Source: Pyrrhoderma lamaoense (taxonomy: Eukaryota; Basidiomycota; Agaricomycetes; Hymenochaetales; Hymenochaetaceae). Taken from it: a stretch of DNA of 64,000 bases. The translations under genes were made by a program, and so were the position numbers. The DNA lies in contig NBAZ01000039.1 in NCBI GenBank assembly GCA_002794735.1, positions 1 through 64,000 of the forward strand. Direction: 5' to 3'. Position 1 is the stretch's first letter. Each line of letters begins with the position of its first letter. The notes under the pieces were generated by a model. It was not told the DNA's origin. It ran no database searches and saw only the letters and a list, made by a program, of their open reading frames with translations. Positions 1-14,952 of this stretch are shown piece by piece.

Positions 1-1
1 T

Positions 2-115
2 ATTGAGACGCCCTCTACAACTCCCTCCGACAAAGAAGAGGAACAGTTAGGCTTATATGTATTTCCGACAACGGTGTTCTACGCGCCTCTATGTCTGGGA
101 CTGTCGTTTCTATAG
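2..115 (+). CDS. Possible 3' end of an upstream gene (partial)
   Basis: An open frame enters from the left edge in frame 2 and runs 37 codons to TAG at 113-115. It starts with an acidic, hydrophilic stretch (PSDKEEEQ) and ends in a hydrophobic stretch of about 17 residues, which would suit the C-terminal tail of a membrane protein. I do not recognise the family and the length is too short to exclude chance. Bases 116-504 hold no gene I can support and contain the promoter side of the dipeptidase. Confidence 0.25.
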   Translation: METPSTTPSDKEEEQLGLYVFPTTVFYAPLCLGLSFL

Positions 116-504
116 TTCAGCATCATTTAATGCGATTCCAGGTGTCCCCCTGGTCTAGTTTAGCCTTGTCTCATGAGCCAAGGTTATTTATCGCATCAGA
201 CAAAAGGCCAGTTCTGTGTCAGTTGCACTTTAATCCAAGCAGCGCCTATTACAACTTCAAAAATATTTGTCAAACGTGATCGTAGACGATATCTAATCGG
301 TATCCTTTAGGTGCTAGTATGACATCCAAATTGTAGCCTCTATGGCCTTTGACAGATGCCTACTAGGCGTTCGGCTCGTGCCGAGACAGGAGCCGACTTG
401 TAACACGTGCTCTTGGTGAAGCAGTAGCACGGTCGCGTCAAGATCACATGTTACCATAATACTATGTAAGTTCGATCTAAGACTACTGGTTCACGACTGC
501 TGCG

Positions 505-2121
505 ATGAGTTCCTCTCATCCTTATATTCCTTCACCCTCTCCAGAGCGTGCTCCTCTTTTGAATCGTCCAGCACCCTATCTTGGTCATCTCTCTCCTTCT
601 CCCTACGAAGAACAGCAGCATAAGCGAGTGTCCGCTAGTCAGCATGTCAAACGCCGTGCAATCGCAGCATGTGCTCTCGTTGTCTTTTTTGCGCTTGCAC
701 TCGCAATAGTTCTAGCTACATGGGAAAGCGGCATCTCGAATGACCCTCTTGAAGCTGCTCACCAAATTTTATCACACTCTCCTATTATTGTGAGCAGATC
801 TTTTCAATTTTTGAAACTCATTTCTAATTGTGATCCAAGGACGGACATATCGATCTTCCTATCCTTGTCCGCGAATTGTATGCGAACAATGTATCATCCT
901 TCGATCTAAATGAGCGTATGCCTGGGCACGTAGACATTCCTAGGCTCCGCCAGGGCCGGGTGGGCGCCTTCTTCTGGTCAGTCCTAGTCGTCTAGGAACG
1001 AGGTTAACAGCATCATTCTTACATCATCAACATTCTTGGTAGGTCTGTATATGTAGACTGTAAGCCGGACAATGAGGACTTCACGAGACCATCCTACCGC
1101 GTGCGTGACACGCTGGAACAGATTGACGTCGCTCGTCTACTTATATCCCAGTATCCACATTCGTTCTCACCTGCCTTCACAGCTGCTGATATCAAGGAAG
1201 CACAAAGAAAGGGTAGGATTGCATCTCTTATCGGAGTTGAAGGGGGACATCAGTTAGGGAACTCACTGAATGTATTGCGAATGTACCATGCGCTAGGCGC
1301 ACGGTATGTAACACTAACGCATTCATGCAATAATGCATTTGCCGATTCTGGAGGGATGGTAACTGCACCACCTGCTGTACACCACGGACTGTCAAAGATG
1401 GGGGAAGCTGTAGTCTACGAGATGAACCGACTAGGGATGCTGGTAGACTTGAGTCATGTTTCTGATGAGACCGCTAAGCAGGCTTTGGAATTGAGCGCCT
1501 CAAGAGGTGCGCCTGTATTTTGGAGTCATTCAAGTGTTCGAGCTCTTCGTAACATCTCACGAAACGTCCCTGATGAGCTGCTTGTGAAATTGACCTTGAA
1601 GGAGGATGGAATAGTACGATGGAAGGGCCAGACCGATGGAGTAGTCATGGTAAGCTGCCCCATAGACAATAAGCTACCATGAAGTCTAATTACTCTTAAA
1701 CAGATTAATTTTGCACCCCAATTCATTGCTGATGAAGGCGAGCAAGCAGATGTAAGACGAGTGGCAGATCATGTAGAACATGTTGGGAAGGTTGCTGGGC
1801 GAGAACATGTCGGAATAGGAAGTGACTTTGATGGTATCTCGACTGTTCCACGAGGACTCGAGGATGTATCAAAGTATCCAGACTTAGTTCGTATTCCTCG
1901 ATACTATCTTCTTCTGCTACTAATTACTTCCCTAGATTGCTGAACTATATGCACGCGGATGGACTCAACAAGAGCTTGCTGGATTAACAGGTGGAAATTT
2001 GATTCGTGTATTAGAGCGGGCAGAACGTGCATCTGCTGGAATGATGCGAAACGGAGCACTTCCTGCAATGGATATCTATGAACTTCGCGATGATCTACCA
2101 ACACATAGAGATGAACTTTAG
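505..2121 (+). CDS. Membrane dipeptidase, peptidase family M19, with N-terminal transmembrane anchor
   Basis: Five exons (505-789, 840-976, 1043-1649, 1704-1886, 1936-2121) join into 465 codons with GT-AG introns. Seen: a hydrophilic Ser/Pro-rich head of about 50 residues, a hydrophobic segment at about residues 52-71 (a type II anchor), then the M19 zinc ligands: HxD in DGHIDLP directly after intron 1, the bridging Glu in GVEGGH, His in DLSHVSDE and His in FWSHSSVRAL. Known: this family hydrolyses dipeptides (and some beta-lactams) with a binuclear zinc centre; the human enzyme is membrane bound. Inferred: the catalytic domain lies on the luminal or extracellular side and acts in peptide scavenging. 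The start gives the typical Ser/Pro head and the next ATG lies far inside the domain. The gene appears intact. Confidence 0.92.
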
Positions 2122-2823
2122 TTATATTGTGTTTTCCCTGTTTGATATCCCGTTATTCTATACTTTTTGTACCAGTGCTGATATACTCCTACGTTTCTCA
2201 AAATAAAAAATAAAATAAAAAAGTTGTCTAGAAGAGGTTCTTGGATTGTAGGTTAACTTCGACCCTTAAGTGAGTTTTTTATCTATTAATATAGCCTACT
2301 ACATACGCTCATAGCCTCGGACAACTTGGGGGTCTATAGTTAGACATCGTCAATCTGGCAAAGTCATCATAAAAGCATTTTAACTGAGTAAGCTATATAT
2401 ACCAGCTGCGATCTGATCGGGGTGAAGAATCGAAAGGATGAGTGTGCGAGAATATACGTTCTTTAGTCCCTTTGTCATACTCTATCGTCTTTCGGTGAAT
2501 ATACATATCGCTCATTTTTTTGAAAACTTCCTAACATTTTGATCTATCGCTATATCTATAGCTCGGCATCAGATTTTCGAGAATCAAATAAATGTTCAGT
2601 AGCTTGTGTCTCGAACAGTAATAGACAACATTCTCACGTACACAAGATCGTGATATCTAACCGCATGTTGCCCTGTTCTTTCCGGCTCGGGGGTCTTACA
2701 CCTTCGTTTCTTCGAAAGGAAGCTGATAAATCCTATTCTCATCGGACAAATAAAACAGTTCCGTATGCAATAAAAACCCTCCTTGCTCTTGAGTCTTATC
2801 CTCCAAAAACTTAGTAGTGAAAT
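2122..2823. other. Intergenic stretch, no supported gene
   Basis: Between the dipeptidase stop and the adenylating enzyme start. It is AT-rich, with an A-rich tract near 2205-2222. An open frame at 2539-2814 has no recognisable content and I treat it as chance. The stretch should hold the dipeptidase 3' end and the next promoter. Confidence 0.5.
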
Positions 2824-5116
2824 ATGTCGAAATCATTCAGCATACATCCTAGCTATTTGCTGCCACCTATAACCCGACCGGTCAGCATTCCAGAAGTTTA
2901 CGACTGGCACCTTCAGAACAATAGAGAGCAACCTTTATATGTCTATGATTACGGAACTACTAAGAAGTTCATATCAATGGGTGAATCCGTCCAGGCTTTT
3001 CATCGTGCGACTCAATACATTCTTGATCATGTGAAGGTAGTAAATGACAGCAGCAAACGGGTTATCATAGCTATTCTTGCCTGGTCTGGTATATACTCTA
3101 TTACACTTTAACTCATAAAAGTTGATCAAAACTTCTTTTTTTATAGAGTCGACGTCCTACATCTCAACAGTTCTTGGTATACTCAGGGCAGGATATGTTG
3201 CTTTCCCCATCTCGCCTCGTAACTCACCTCTGGCAATTGCACATCTTCTCACTTCCGTCTCTGCAACTCATATCCTAGTTTCATCTGATCCTTCTATTCA
3301 ATCTCAGTACAATGATACTTTTGGTCTTCTCCAGAACGGGCTTGAACTGCAAAAAATTGAAATGCCTACTCATGAAACGCTATTCAAAGGATATGAACTA
3401 GAATTCAGGCCGGTACCGATGGCGAAATTGGATATAAACTCCATCGCTTGCATCTATCATACGTCAGGTGATTTTAAGTACATTTTTCATTTTTAATATG
3501 GCTTAATGTTTTCAAGGCACCACTGCTCTTCCGAGTCCTATCTACTTGACCCATAGAGCCCTCTACTGTTTCTCTACTGTTCCGAGTAAGATACATATAA
3601 ATCATACTTTACTTCTCAGACTCATGGGCTCGCTTTATATAGCCCATAGCGAGATTAAACTCACTGGTTTAGTATACAGCTGTCACTCGATTCCTATCTT
3701 TCATGGGATGGGATGGATGCCAATGACATTTCCGGCGCGTTGCGATTTCACTTGCTCTTGTTTCATAAAATAACTATTATCTAGGCAAGCGTTGGGCTAA
3801 CAATAGGTGTATTCGAACCTAAATTTCCTCCTACAATGCCCACTCCTCGTAATGTCCTCGATTCATCCGTGAATCTGATGTCAGATTTTCTGTTGACGGC
3901 TCCAATAAACATTGAAGTACTGACAGCATCAAATACGTAAAGTATTCTACTGAACTAGATATAGGCTTGGGCTGAGAGTGCTGAAGACTCAAAGAAGCTA
4001 TCAAAGATGAAAGGAATAGTATGTAATCATATTTTTTCAGCTAGTATACTTCTTATGGTTATTTCTAGGTTGTCGGGGTGCACCACTACCAAAAAGCACT
4101 GGTGATATCTTAGCGGCTCAGGGAGTTAACATAGTATGTCAATATGGGACGTGAGTGAACGTAATTTCTCCTATACTTGCTTTCTGTGCTGAACTCATAT
4201 TAAAGAACTCAGACGGCTCTCTTAAGTCGTTTTGTTTCAGGTAAGCAGGACATCCGGACTCTTTACAGATATTATTCTCAGCATGATTATGAAGAACCAT
4301 TCGCAAAGGATTGGGAATACTTCAAATTTTCTCCGGGTTGGACCATTCATCTGGAAGACTATGGTAGTGGACTGTATGAAGTCTTTGTTATAGTTCGTCA
4401 ACGAGCAATCTACCCTCTTAGGTTATTTGCTCACGTACACGTACAGGATTCTGATGCCTACAAGCCCTATCTATTCAACCATAAAATTAGCGATAAACAT
4501 GCCTATGCGACAGGTGATTTAATACAGGCACACCCAGAACATCCTGATAAATATCGTATCGCCGGAAGAGCTGAGGAACAGATTAAACACTCCAACGGGT
4601 TGAAGACGAATCCAACCCCGTTCGGTGAATATAACTGTTTATTCTGTACAATCAACACTGAGTCTTCTCTAGAGCATATGATCAATAAAGACCCTCTTGT
4701 CGAGTCCTGTATTATCTTTGGATCTGGTCATAATCAATGTGGAGTTTTGATACAGCCGAGGAAGGATCTTTCCTTCGACCCCTCGGACTCTAAGAAACTC
4801 GGTGAATTTCGGGAAGCCGTCTTGTAACTATTTTTTGCTTTACTCCTCATTATTGTCGCTGATGCTCTGACATCAAGTCCAACAATTTCGAAGGTTAATG
4901 AAATCGCTCCGCCCCACTCAAGGATCAACAAGGAGGTACGAATCTATGTTTAGCTATCGTACATGAGTATTAACTTATTTTGAGCAGATGATCATAGTTA
5001 CAACCCTGGAGAAGCCTTTTCAATACACATTAAAGCAGACTCTTCGTCGTCAGATCATGATAAAAGATTATGAACAAGAGATTGAGGATCTCTACTCATC
5101 TGTGTCTGGATGCTGA
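2824..5116 (+). CDS. NRPS-like adenylating enzyme (AMP-binding domain only)
   Basis: Ten exons fit: 2824-3088, 3147-3467, 3517-3585, 3643-3737, 3785-3916, 3965-4022, 4069-4150, 4206-4823, 4878-4935 and 4988-5116, about 608 residues. Seen: VYDWHLQNN head, P-loop-like HTSGTTALPSP formed across intron 2, FHGMGW, CQYGTT across intron 7, YATGDL and the end segment SRINKE-MIIVTT. Known: these are core motifs of adenylate-forming domains that activate a carboxylic acid with ATP. Basidiomycete NRPS-like enzymes usually continue into a carrier protein and a reductase or thioesterase; here the stop comes at the end of the A domain, so it would activate but not carry or release a substrate by itself. 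Odd: YGTTQ replaces the usual YGTTE, and the junction near 3738 has no canonical donor in the right phase (a donor one base downstream is out of frame), so one frame disruption is possible there. Substrate unknown. Confidence 0.78.
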
Positions 5117-5560
5117 TAGTATAATGGTTACAGTATACAGTATGATGAGATGTCTTGAGCAAAGTAGATTTAGAGAAAGTTTTAACCATTACTTGTATAA
5201 AAAAGATATCTGCTCAGTCTGGTGCGTGTACAACCAAGAAGCCCATGTAGATATAGAGAGAACCTGAACATATTGCATGTTTGTATTACTGGTCCGTTCC
5301 CGTATAACATGGGCGCGCGTTTATTTATATAGCCCATAGTTCATATGACAAATACCCACTTAGTGTACTAATATTACTACAACAAAAATAGCTAGGATAC
5401 AACAGTATAAACAACTTTAATAACGTTAATAGATTGAAGCAATCCGATCTAACACCGATCTTCTGTTACACTGCACTGGAACTATCACCATCCGCAAGAC
5501 TCCTACTAGCCCGCATCAGCCCGGAAATCTTAAAACAGTAAGCGCAATAGGAGACAATAC
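5117..5560. other. Convergent intergenic stretch
   Basis: Lies between the 3' ends of two convergent genes. I see no carrier-protein or reductase motif that would extend the upstream adenylating enzyme, and no RNA gene. Confidence 0.5.
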
Positions 5561-7008
5561 TTACCTCGACTTATTTGTACTGGATATCCTGTCTAACGAG
5601 AGCACATCGCCATCGGACCATGTCACTGTCTCCTCATGAATTCTTACAGCCGTTCTTCTTCCTTCCTCAAGTGACACTCCCTTTGTAGTTCGCAACTGCG
5701 GGTTTTTCGCATAAGCAATGTATGACGTGTTGCTTGTAGAAGGTGTTTGAGTCTTCCTCGATGCAAGCTTAACTCGGCTATTGAACAGCACCAACAAGGA
5801 GTTCGAGTACATCTTTGTCAATACTAGCGCTGCACACATAAAGTAGAGCTTTGTCGGTTGCGAAAGGAATAGGATTATGTCTATCACTGCCATAGTCGCT
5901 TAAGAGATCATCGATTGTCAGTAGCAGTAAGAGCAACGACTTTCGATCAATAAAGATACACACCATTGATAAGTCCCGTTTCAACAATCAGGCGAACAAG
6001 TCTATATATGAGCTCATGAGTTGCATCCATCCCGTATCTCGTCGCACAAGCTAAAGTAGGGAAATAGCGACTTTAATCTAATCAGTGAGACTAAGGTTAA
6101 GGTTAAAAAACGCACGAAGAAAGTCATGAATATTGTTATTAGAACATCGCAGACAGCACTTCCTACATGCCACATCTGCAGAAGGCGATTATTGTTGTGA
6201 AACTTAGTAGATCAGATTTTCAAATACCGTTGTTGTTGTATGGGCCTTCTGTTCTAGTAATGTGAATAGAACTGCTTGTTCTGCCTGAGCACCTGCAACA
6301 ATTGCAGATATTCCTTGGAATAGAGATACCTATATGCACATTTTTGCATTGATGAGGATGAGGAGCACTGCCTAGATATTATTATACAACTTACAACAAT
6401 AATTGAAGACGCCATGTACTTTGAACCAGATATAACATATATCCTATATGCGTAGTACATCTGCACTATAATACTTACTATCAACAGATAATCACCCATC
6501 ATCAGTATATCAGTGTTAAGGTTGGGGAACTGATTTTCACTCACTGATGCCTGTCAAAACAGGTATCGATAGCCAAATTAGTTGTATCCTAACTAGTATA
6601 TCGGTGTCTCCGAAATTTCGAGCATAGGTGTTAAATGCATCATTCGTTGCAATGATCGTTTGAGCTGTCTCGAGAACAAAAAGAGTGTAAACTAATGCAC
6701 GAGTATAGCGACCATCATCCTTGAAAGCGAGGTGATATATATCTATGATACCTTTAGTAGATTTCGACATACAATACTGAGAAACTTACACACTTGTACA
6801 ACGAGGATACCATATAGACCCCAGTTGAACATGTATCCGAGCAACTGCAGTAAAAAAATGTTGAGATGATATGCCTTACATGGAAGCCGTCACATAGCGT
6901 ACCAAAGGACCTGCTCTGTTGAAAGAAGTTAGTAATTGAATATCCAAAAATCGCTTTTGATAATATTTACAGGGACGAAAGATCAACAGGAACAGTCGAG
7001 TTTGCCAT
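5561..7008 (-). CDS. Multi-pass membrane protein of the DUF6534 type
   Basis: Start MANSTVPVDLSSL at 7008; the stop ends at 5561. Short introns separate hydrophobic exons: LLGYMFNWGLYGILVVQ, then ALVYTLFVLETAQT and LIWLSIPVLTG, then QMYYAYRIYVISGS, then GISAIVAGAQAEQA, then VCDVLITI and finally MAVIDIILFL with FNSRVKL before a Ser/Thr-rich cytosolic tail. Known: this order of about seven membrane segments with the QMYYAYRI and YSNSLLVLFNSR signatures is shared by a large family of unknown function that is strongly expanded in Agaricomycetes. One splice (about 6067-6110) had to use a GTTTTT donor to stay open; with it the gene looks intact. No biochemical role is established. Confidence 0.83.
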
Positions 7009-8095
7009 GCTAATGAAATTGGAGTCAAATGCGACAAACGGAACTAGCAGGGATCTCGATTGCCGAGTTTAAGCTTGGTATTGATAGAGGATATCTGGGG
7101 GCGAGAGGAGGCCGCTGTGCTGAGCGCTGCTTGTGTATATATGTTACATGAAACCCGTATGGGATAATGCTCGCAATAAGCGTGTGCTGATGGGAGACTG
7201 CACATTGACCAAATAAACCTGTGGGATTCTGACTCTATTTTTACTTCAGATCTATTGGTGACAGTGCTGTCGTCCGCACTTACACATGAAAGGATACAAG
7301 AAATTTGAAACAACCACCTGACCGCTGTAACCCATAAATTTTCAAGACCTTGGATTGTAACACAAAGGTGAGGAGGGTGCAATAGGCAGCCGAGAACATC
7401 GGATACTGATGTCCGATCTATGCTCTCCGTTTCGTCTGCAGAAGTTGATGTATATAGTTAAAAATACCGTATCCATTCTATGCTCCGCTTCCTCAATTCT
7501 TGGGAAGTGGTCTTCTCTCTCATATGCTATTTCAAGAAGAAAGAAAAATCAATTCAACTCAGATACGCGGACGTTTGCTCTTGGAGTACTCATCAACGGT
7601 TTGAAGGTTGATATCCAACTCGATGACACTATGGGAGCTGCCGCGGAGATCCGAAGTGCTACTGTCACATAGATCCAATCAAAAGACCAGCTTCCTAAGC
7701 TTCCTAAAAAGTGCCTATCTGACAGAAACTCTCAGCGCTTCTATCGAAATTCTCCGTAGTCTTCCACATTCTTTGATCCTAAAGTCTGTGACACCTCAAC
7801 TGCGATCTGAGCTCAGAAAAAATTGGAATTCATTATTTTTTTGCACGAGCATGCGGCATTTGTTTGGCTTATTCCGAGGCAGCGTTTAGTAATCAACGAA
7901 GAGAAAATAATACCAACAAAAGCAGTCCGAAGTCTCAATATCATTACAATCTGAATTGTAGTATTGTTATGCTAGTGAAGATACTTGGGTGACTATACAA
8001 ATGCCGCACATAGAAAAAAAAACTTTAACCTAGAAACGAAATAAGAAATTGATAGAATTTTGGAAGTTCAACAAATCACAAACCAAGGCAACGAG
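7009..8095. other. Stretch without a recognisable gene
   Basis: It lies upstream of the membrane protein gene and downstream of the methyltransferase-like gene. Open frames at 7044-7382 (-), 7409-7672 (+) and 7608-7889 (+) overlap each other, lack family motifs and have no convincing splice partners. They may be chance or the decayed rest of a gene. Confidence 0.4.
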
Positions 8096-8955
8096 CTAGA
8101 CGATGTACGGTACAAATTTCCATGGGACACGCTTTGCGTACTCATCCCACTGTTCTCCAAATGACTCGCGTAGCGTAGCGTCCTCATGTGAAGACCTTAT
8201 CGCAAGATATGGTAGTGCAAAAGATATCCAACCCAAAAAAACAACTAGCCGAGCCTCAGAGTTGAAAGTAGTGCAAGTTGACTCAGCGATAACTCGCCCA
8301 AACCACTAGTGAATCCTAGTAAAGAAAGAGCACCGGACTGCATAATGTATCCTCCCGGTCTACAAACGAGTACTGCGGCTCCAAGCCTTACAAGCGCTTC
8401 TCCCGTATATGAAGGATGCCTGACAACAGAATAAGGTCCACCGGTGATCAGCCTGTGGTCCTTTAGTGTTGTATGGCTAAATGTAAAATGTCGGCCCATA
8501 ACTATAAAGCACTGGCGACGGAGTAAATATCCACTAATAATGGAAAGAACACATGGCCAGAAGAGAAGACTAGAGTAAGGCGCAACCGTGTCTTGCAAAG
8601 GAGGTGAACCTGATCGACCAGGGAGGAGGGTAGGAAGGAGTGCATTTTTAGCATCTGCAGGTAATCCGGGAAACGAAAGAATGTATGATGATAACTCTAG
8701 CACCGTTACGATCCAGAGAATATACTTTGTGCTCGCGATGATATAAAACGCATTTTTCTGCAATCGTCTGTGTCCATGAAGTGATTCCTGCTCAGTTTTT
8801 TTGGGCGACGCATCCTCTTTTTCCTTCTCGGTATTCAGAAGGTGTACTGCTGATTTGTGTGCTATGCGAGGGGGAGTACTCGACCAATGGTGGCATGCAG
8901 TGGCCGTGATTAGGAACGACACATACGCGACTCGCTTCAGATCCATCATCCTCAA
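8096..8955 (-). CDS. Isoprenylcysteine carboxyl methyltransferase-like membrane enzyme
   Basis: Two exons, 8955-8307 and 8244-8096, give 265 codons. Seen: hydrophobic N-terminus, two further membrane segments (YILWIVTVLELSSYILSF; SLLFWPCVLSIISGYLL), then the family core GRHFTFSHTTLKDHRLITGG and VVRHPSYTG. After the intron come a last membrane segment and RSSHEDATLRESFGEQW followed by VPWKFVPYIV. Known: ICMT enzymes transfer methyl from S-adenosylmethionine to prenylated cysteine at the ER membrane; the His/Tyr core and the C-terminal Glu-rich helix form the cofactor pocket. Basidiomycetes carry many paralogs, so whether this one works on prenylated proteins or on a small molecule is open. Another ATG lies two codons downstream (MMDLKR). 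Confidence 0.88.
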
Positions 8956-9496
8956 CGAGAGCAGCTCAGTGTGAAAGTCACCGTGTTCGTGTTTGAAGTA
9001 TATAAACGCACATATTATATTAGTAATAACAAGCGAGATCTTTGATCATAAGGTGCCGTACAATATTCCCATCACTACGTAGAAATATATGTATATAGCC
9101 TGAAATCACCGGAAGTCAGCGTCCTTCTCTGAACTGCTTTTCGAGAACATATACTTTCGGTTATACAAACCATGAAGAGGATCAAATCCGGGAGAATCCT
9201 CAGCATGATGAGAGTTAGTGCATTCATTGGTCAACTACTTTGTCTTTGCCAAGTGCCATATGGTACCGTGAAATTGACTCAGATAAGCATCTGAAAGGAT
9301 CACAAGGGAATGATACAAGGGCTTAGTAGGTAATATTGGGTTTCGCAAAGTATGATCTTTACATAGCTCAAATTTAGAACAAAAGTATACAAAATAGGAA
9401 AGCACCCTTCTGCTGTGTTCTGTTAATACATTAGTCTTGACCTCTACTACAACATTGACGGAAAAATTCATAAAATGTTGCTTGCTCTTGAGAAGC
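8956..9496. other. Intergenic stretch between two minus-strand genes
   Basis: Upstream side of the methyltransferase-like gene and downstream side of the halogenase. The open frame at 9235-9558 overlaps the halogenase end in another frame. No feature recognised. Confidence 0.45.
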
Positions 9497-12719
<3,223 letters not shown>

Positions 12720-14952
12720 ATGCCACAAGTCATTGTTGTAGGAGGTGGTCTTGCAGGCCTTTCAGCCGCACACACTCTTCTTGAACGAGGTGCAAGTGTG
12801 CTTTTACTTGACAAACAGCCGTGAGTTATCCTTTCCAGCTTGTCTTACCCTCCCGCTTTCTTCCTCCTCTTTCTTCGTAACTCTAAGGTTCGATACTATA
12901 TTGGACTAGCAAGTGGACTTAATCACCATATAATATTGCATTGAGGGATTGTTCGGAATTCTTGCTCGATCTCGAAGCTTCATTAAAACAAGATTCATTC
13001 CATATTTCGCATTGTTTCTTAAGCTAATGTTACTCGGAGATGTACTGATTACTCGTTTCTCTCTAGTTTCATGGGTGGTAACTCCACAAAAGCCACCTCA
13101 GGGATTAACGGTGCCGGTACAGCGTCGCAGCAAGATGCGGGTATTCAGGATAGTGCAAAGATCTTCTTTGAAGATACGAAGCGCTCGGCGAAGGAACTCG
13201 CTCGTGACGATCTTATTCGAGTTTTAACCGGCCGCTCCGGTGATGCAGTGAACTGGCTTCAGGATAAATTCGGGTTAGACCTATCAAAGGTAGCTCGCCT
13301 TGGGGGTCACTCCCAGCCACGTACTCATCGCGGCGGTGCCCAATTCCCTGGAATGGTTATCACATATGCTCAGATGGAGCGCCTCGAAGACCTCGCTCAA
13401 TCTACTCCCGACCGTGTACAGATCAAGAAGAAGGCAAAGGTCACGAAACTCATAAAGGAAGAAGATAACGTTATCGGTGTCGAGTATGAATTTGATGGGA
13501 AGACTGAGACCGCTTATGGGCCTGTTATTCTTGCAACAGGTGGATATGCAGCAGACTTCACTTCCAATTCGTTGCTCAAAAAATACAGACCGGAGCTCTG
13601 GGACTTGCCTACTACCAATGGAGAACACTGCACAGGAGACGGTCACAAGCTTGCAATGAATATCGGAGCTGCCGGTATCGATCTTGAGAAAGTCCAAGTT
13701 CACCCAACTGGTCTCGTTGACCCCAATGAACCAGATGCAAAGGTCAAATTCTTAGCTGCTGAAGCTCTCCGTGGGGTCGGTGGTCTCCTGCTCGATAATG
13801 AAGGCAAGCGATTTGTTGATGAGCTACAAACTCGTGACTATGTCACCGGGAAGATGTGGGAGAACGGCAAAGTAAGTACAACATCCTATCTTCAGTTATC
13901 TTCGTTTCTCTTACATATAATTCCTCTACCCTCAGTTCCCAATCCGTCTTGTCCTTAACGGAAGTGCGTCCAAAGAGATCGAATGGCACTGCAAGCATTA
14001 CGTTGGACGTGGACTCATGAAACGATTTGAATCTGGTGCAGCCCTCGCAAAGGAGATGGGCATTCCAGAGTCCGCCCTTGCTAAGACATTTACTGACTAC
14101 TCTGCAGCTGCGAAGGCAAACAAGGATCCATTCGGAAAGAAATTCTTCCATCACGCCGATTTCAGGATGGATGATATCTTCCACGTTGCTATCATGACAC
14201 CCGTACTACACTACACTATGGGTGGACTTGAGATTGATCCCGAATCTCGTGTCCTTCGTGGGGACTCCCATGCTCCGATCGGCGGACTGTTTGCAGCCGG
14301 AGAAGTTGCAGGAGGTGTGCATGGAGCGAACCGTCTTGGTGGTAGCTCTCTTCTTGGATGTGTTGTCTTTGGACGAGTAGCTGGTGATAGTGCAGCAGCT
14401 TACTTGTTGCAGAACTCGGGCAGTGCATCGGATAAGGCAAAGGAACGACTGGGTGCTGTTGCAGGACACCTTGGTGCGCCTTTGTCGACCACAATCACGA
14501 TCCGGCCTGAGCAAGGCAAGGTTGATCTTTCTTTCTCATGGACTGGAAAGTCACCATCACCTTCAACGTCGTCTTCTGCACCTGCATCCGAGTCTACGTC
14601 TAGCTCGACCCCATCTCCTGCACCTCCTGCACCCGTACCAGCAGCTTCGTCATCATCGAATCCTGCAGCGACGCAGGAGAAGAAAGAAGAAGCTGTTGAA
14701 GACAAGAAGTCGAAAGGCGGAGAATACTCTGTATCCGATGTTGCAGCACACAAGACCAAGGACGACTGTTGGGTCATTGTCGATGGCCAAGTGTTAGACG
14801 TGACAAAGTTCTTACCAGATCATCCTGGGGGAGAGAAGGCCATCTTACTGTATGCTGGTCGGGATGCAACAGAGGAATTCAACATGCTCCACGATCCCAA
14901 GGTGATTCCTCGATACGCACCTGATGCTGTTATTGGGACAATCAAGAAGTAA
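12720..14952 (+). CDS. FAD-dependent fumarate reductase (Osm1/Frd1 type) fused to cytochrome b5
   Basis: Three exons (12720-12820, 13067-13871, 13936-14952) give 640 residues; intron 1 is long for this locus (246 bases). Seen: GGGLAGL FAD fold at residues 8-14, GGNSTKATSGING, GGHSQPRTHR, ILATGGYAADF, VHPTGLVDP, and RLGGSSLLGCVVFGR, the flavoprotein signatures of soluble fumarate reductase. A Ser/Pro/Ala/Glu-rich linker (about residues 500-570) joins to a cytochrome b5 domain with heme ligands in DHPGGE and MLHD. Known: soluble fungal fumarate reductases re-oxidise FADH2 or NADH by reducing fumarate, useful at low oxygen. Inferred: the b5 domain delivers electrons. No targeting peptide is visible, so a cytosolic place is likely. 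The gene is intact. Confidence 0.95.

Noticed and set aside
5561..7008. Frame loss in the DUF6534-type gene near 6030
   Set aside because: An alternative intron donor (GTTTTT) keeps the frame open through to MAVIDIILFL, so no mutation is needed.
7409..7889. Two overlapping plus-strand frames as a possible gene
   Set aside because: No domain, no convincing intron connecting them, and stops in between; could be a decayed gene but nothing supports a function.
14206..14797. Several overlapping frames on both strands within the fumarate reductase
   Set aside because: They are shadows of the low-complexity linker and catalytic region of the real gene.
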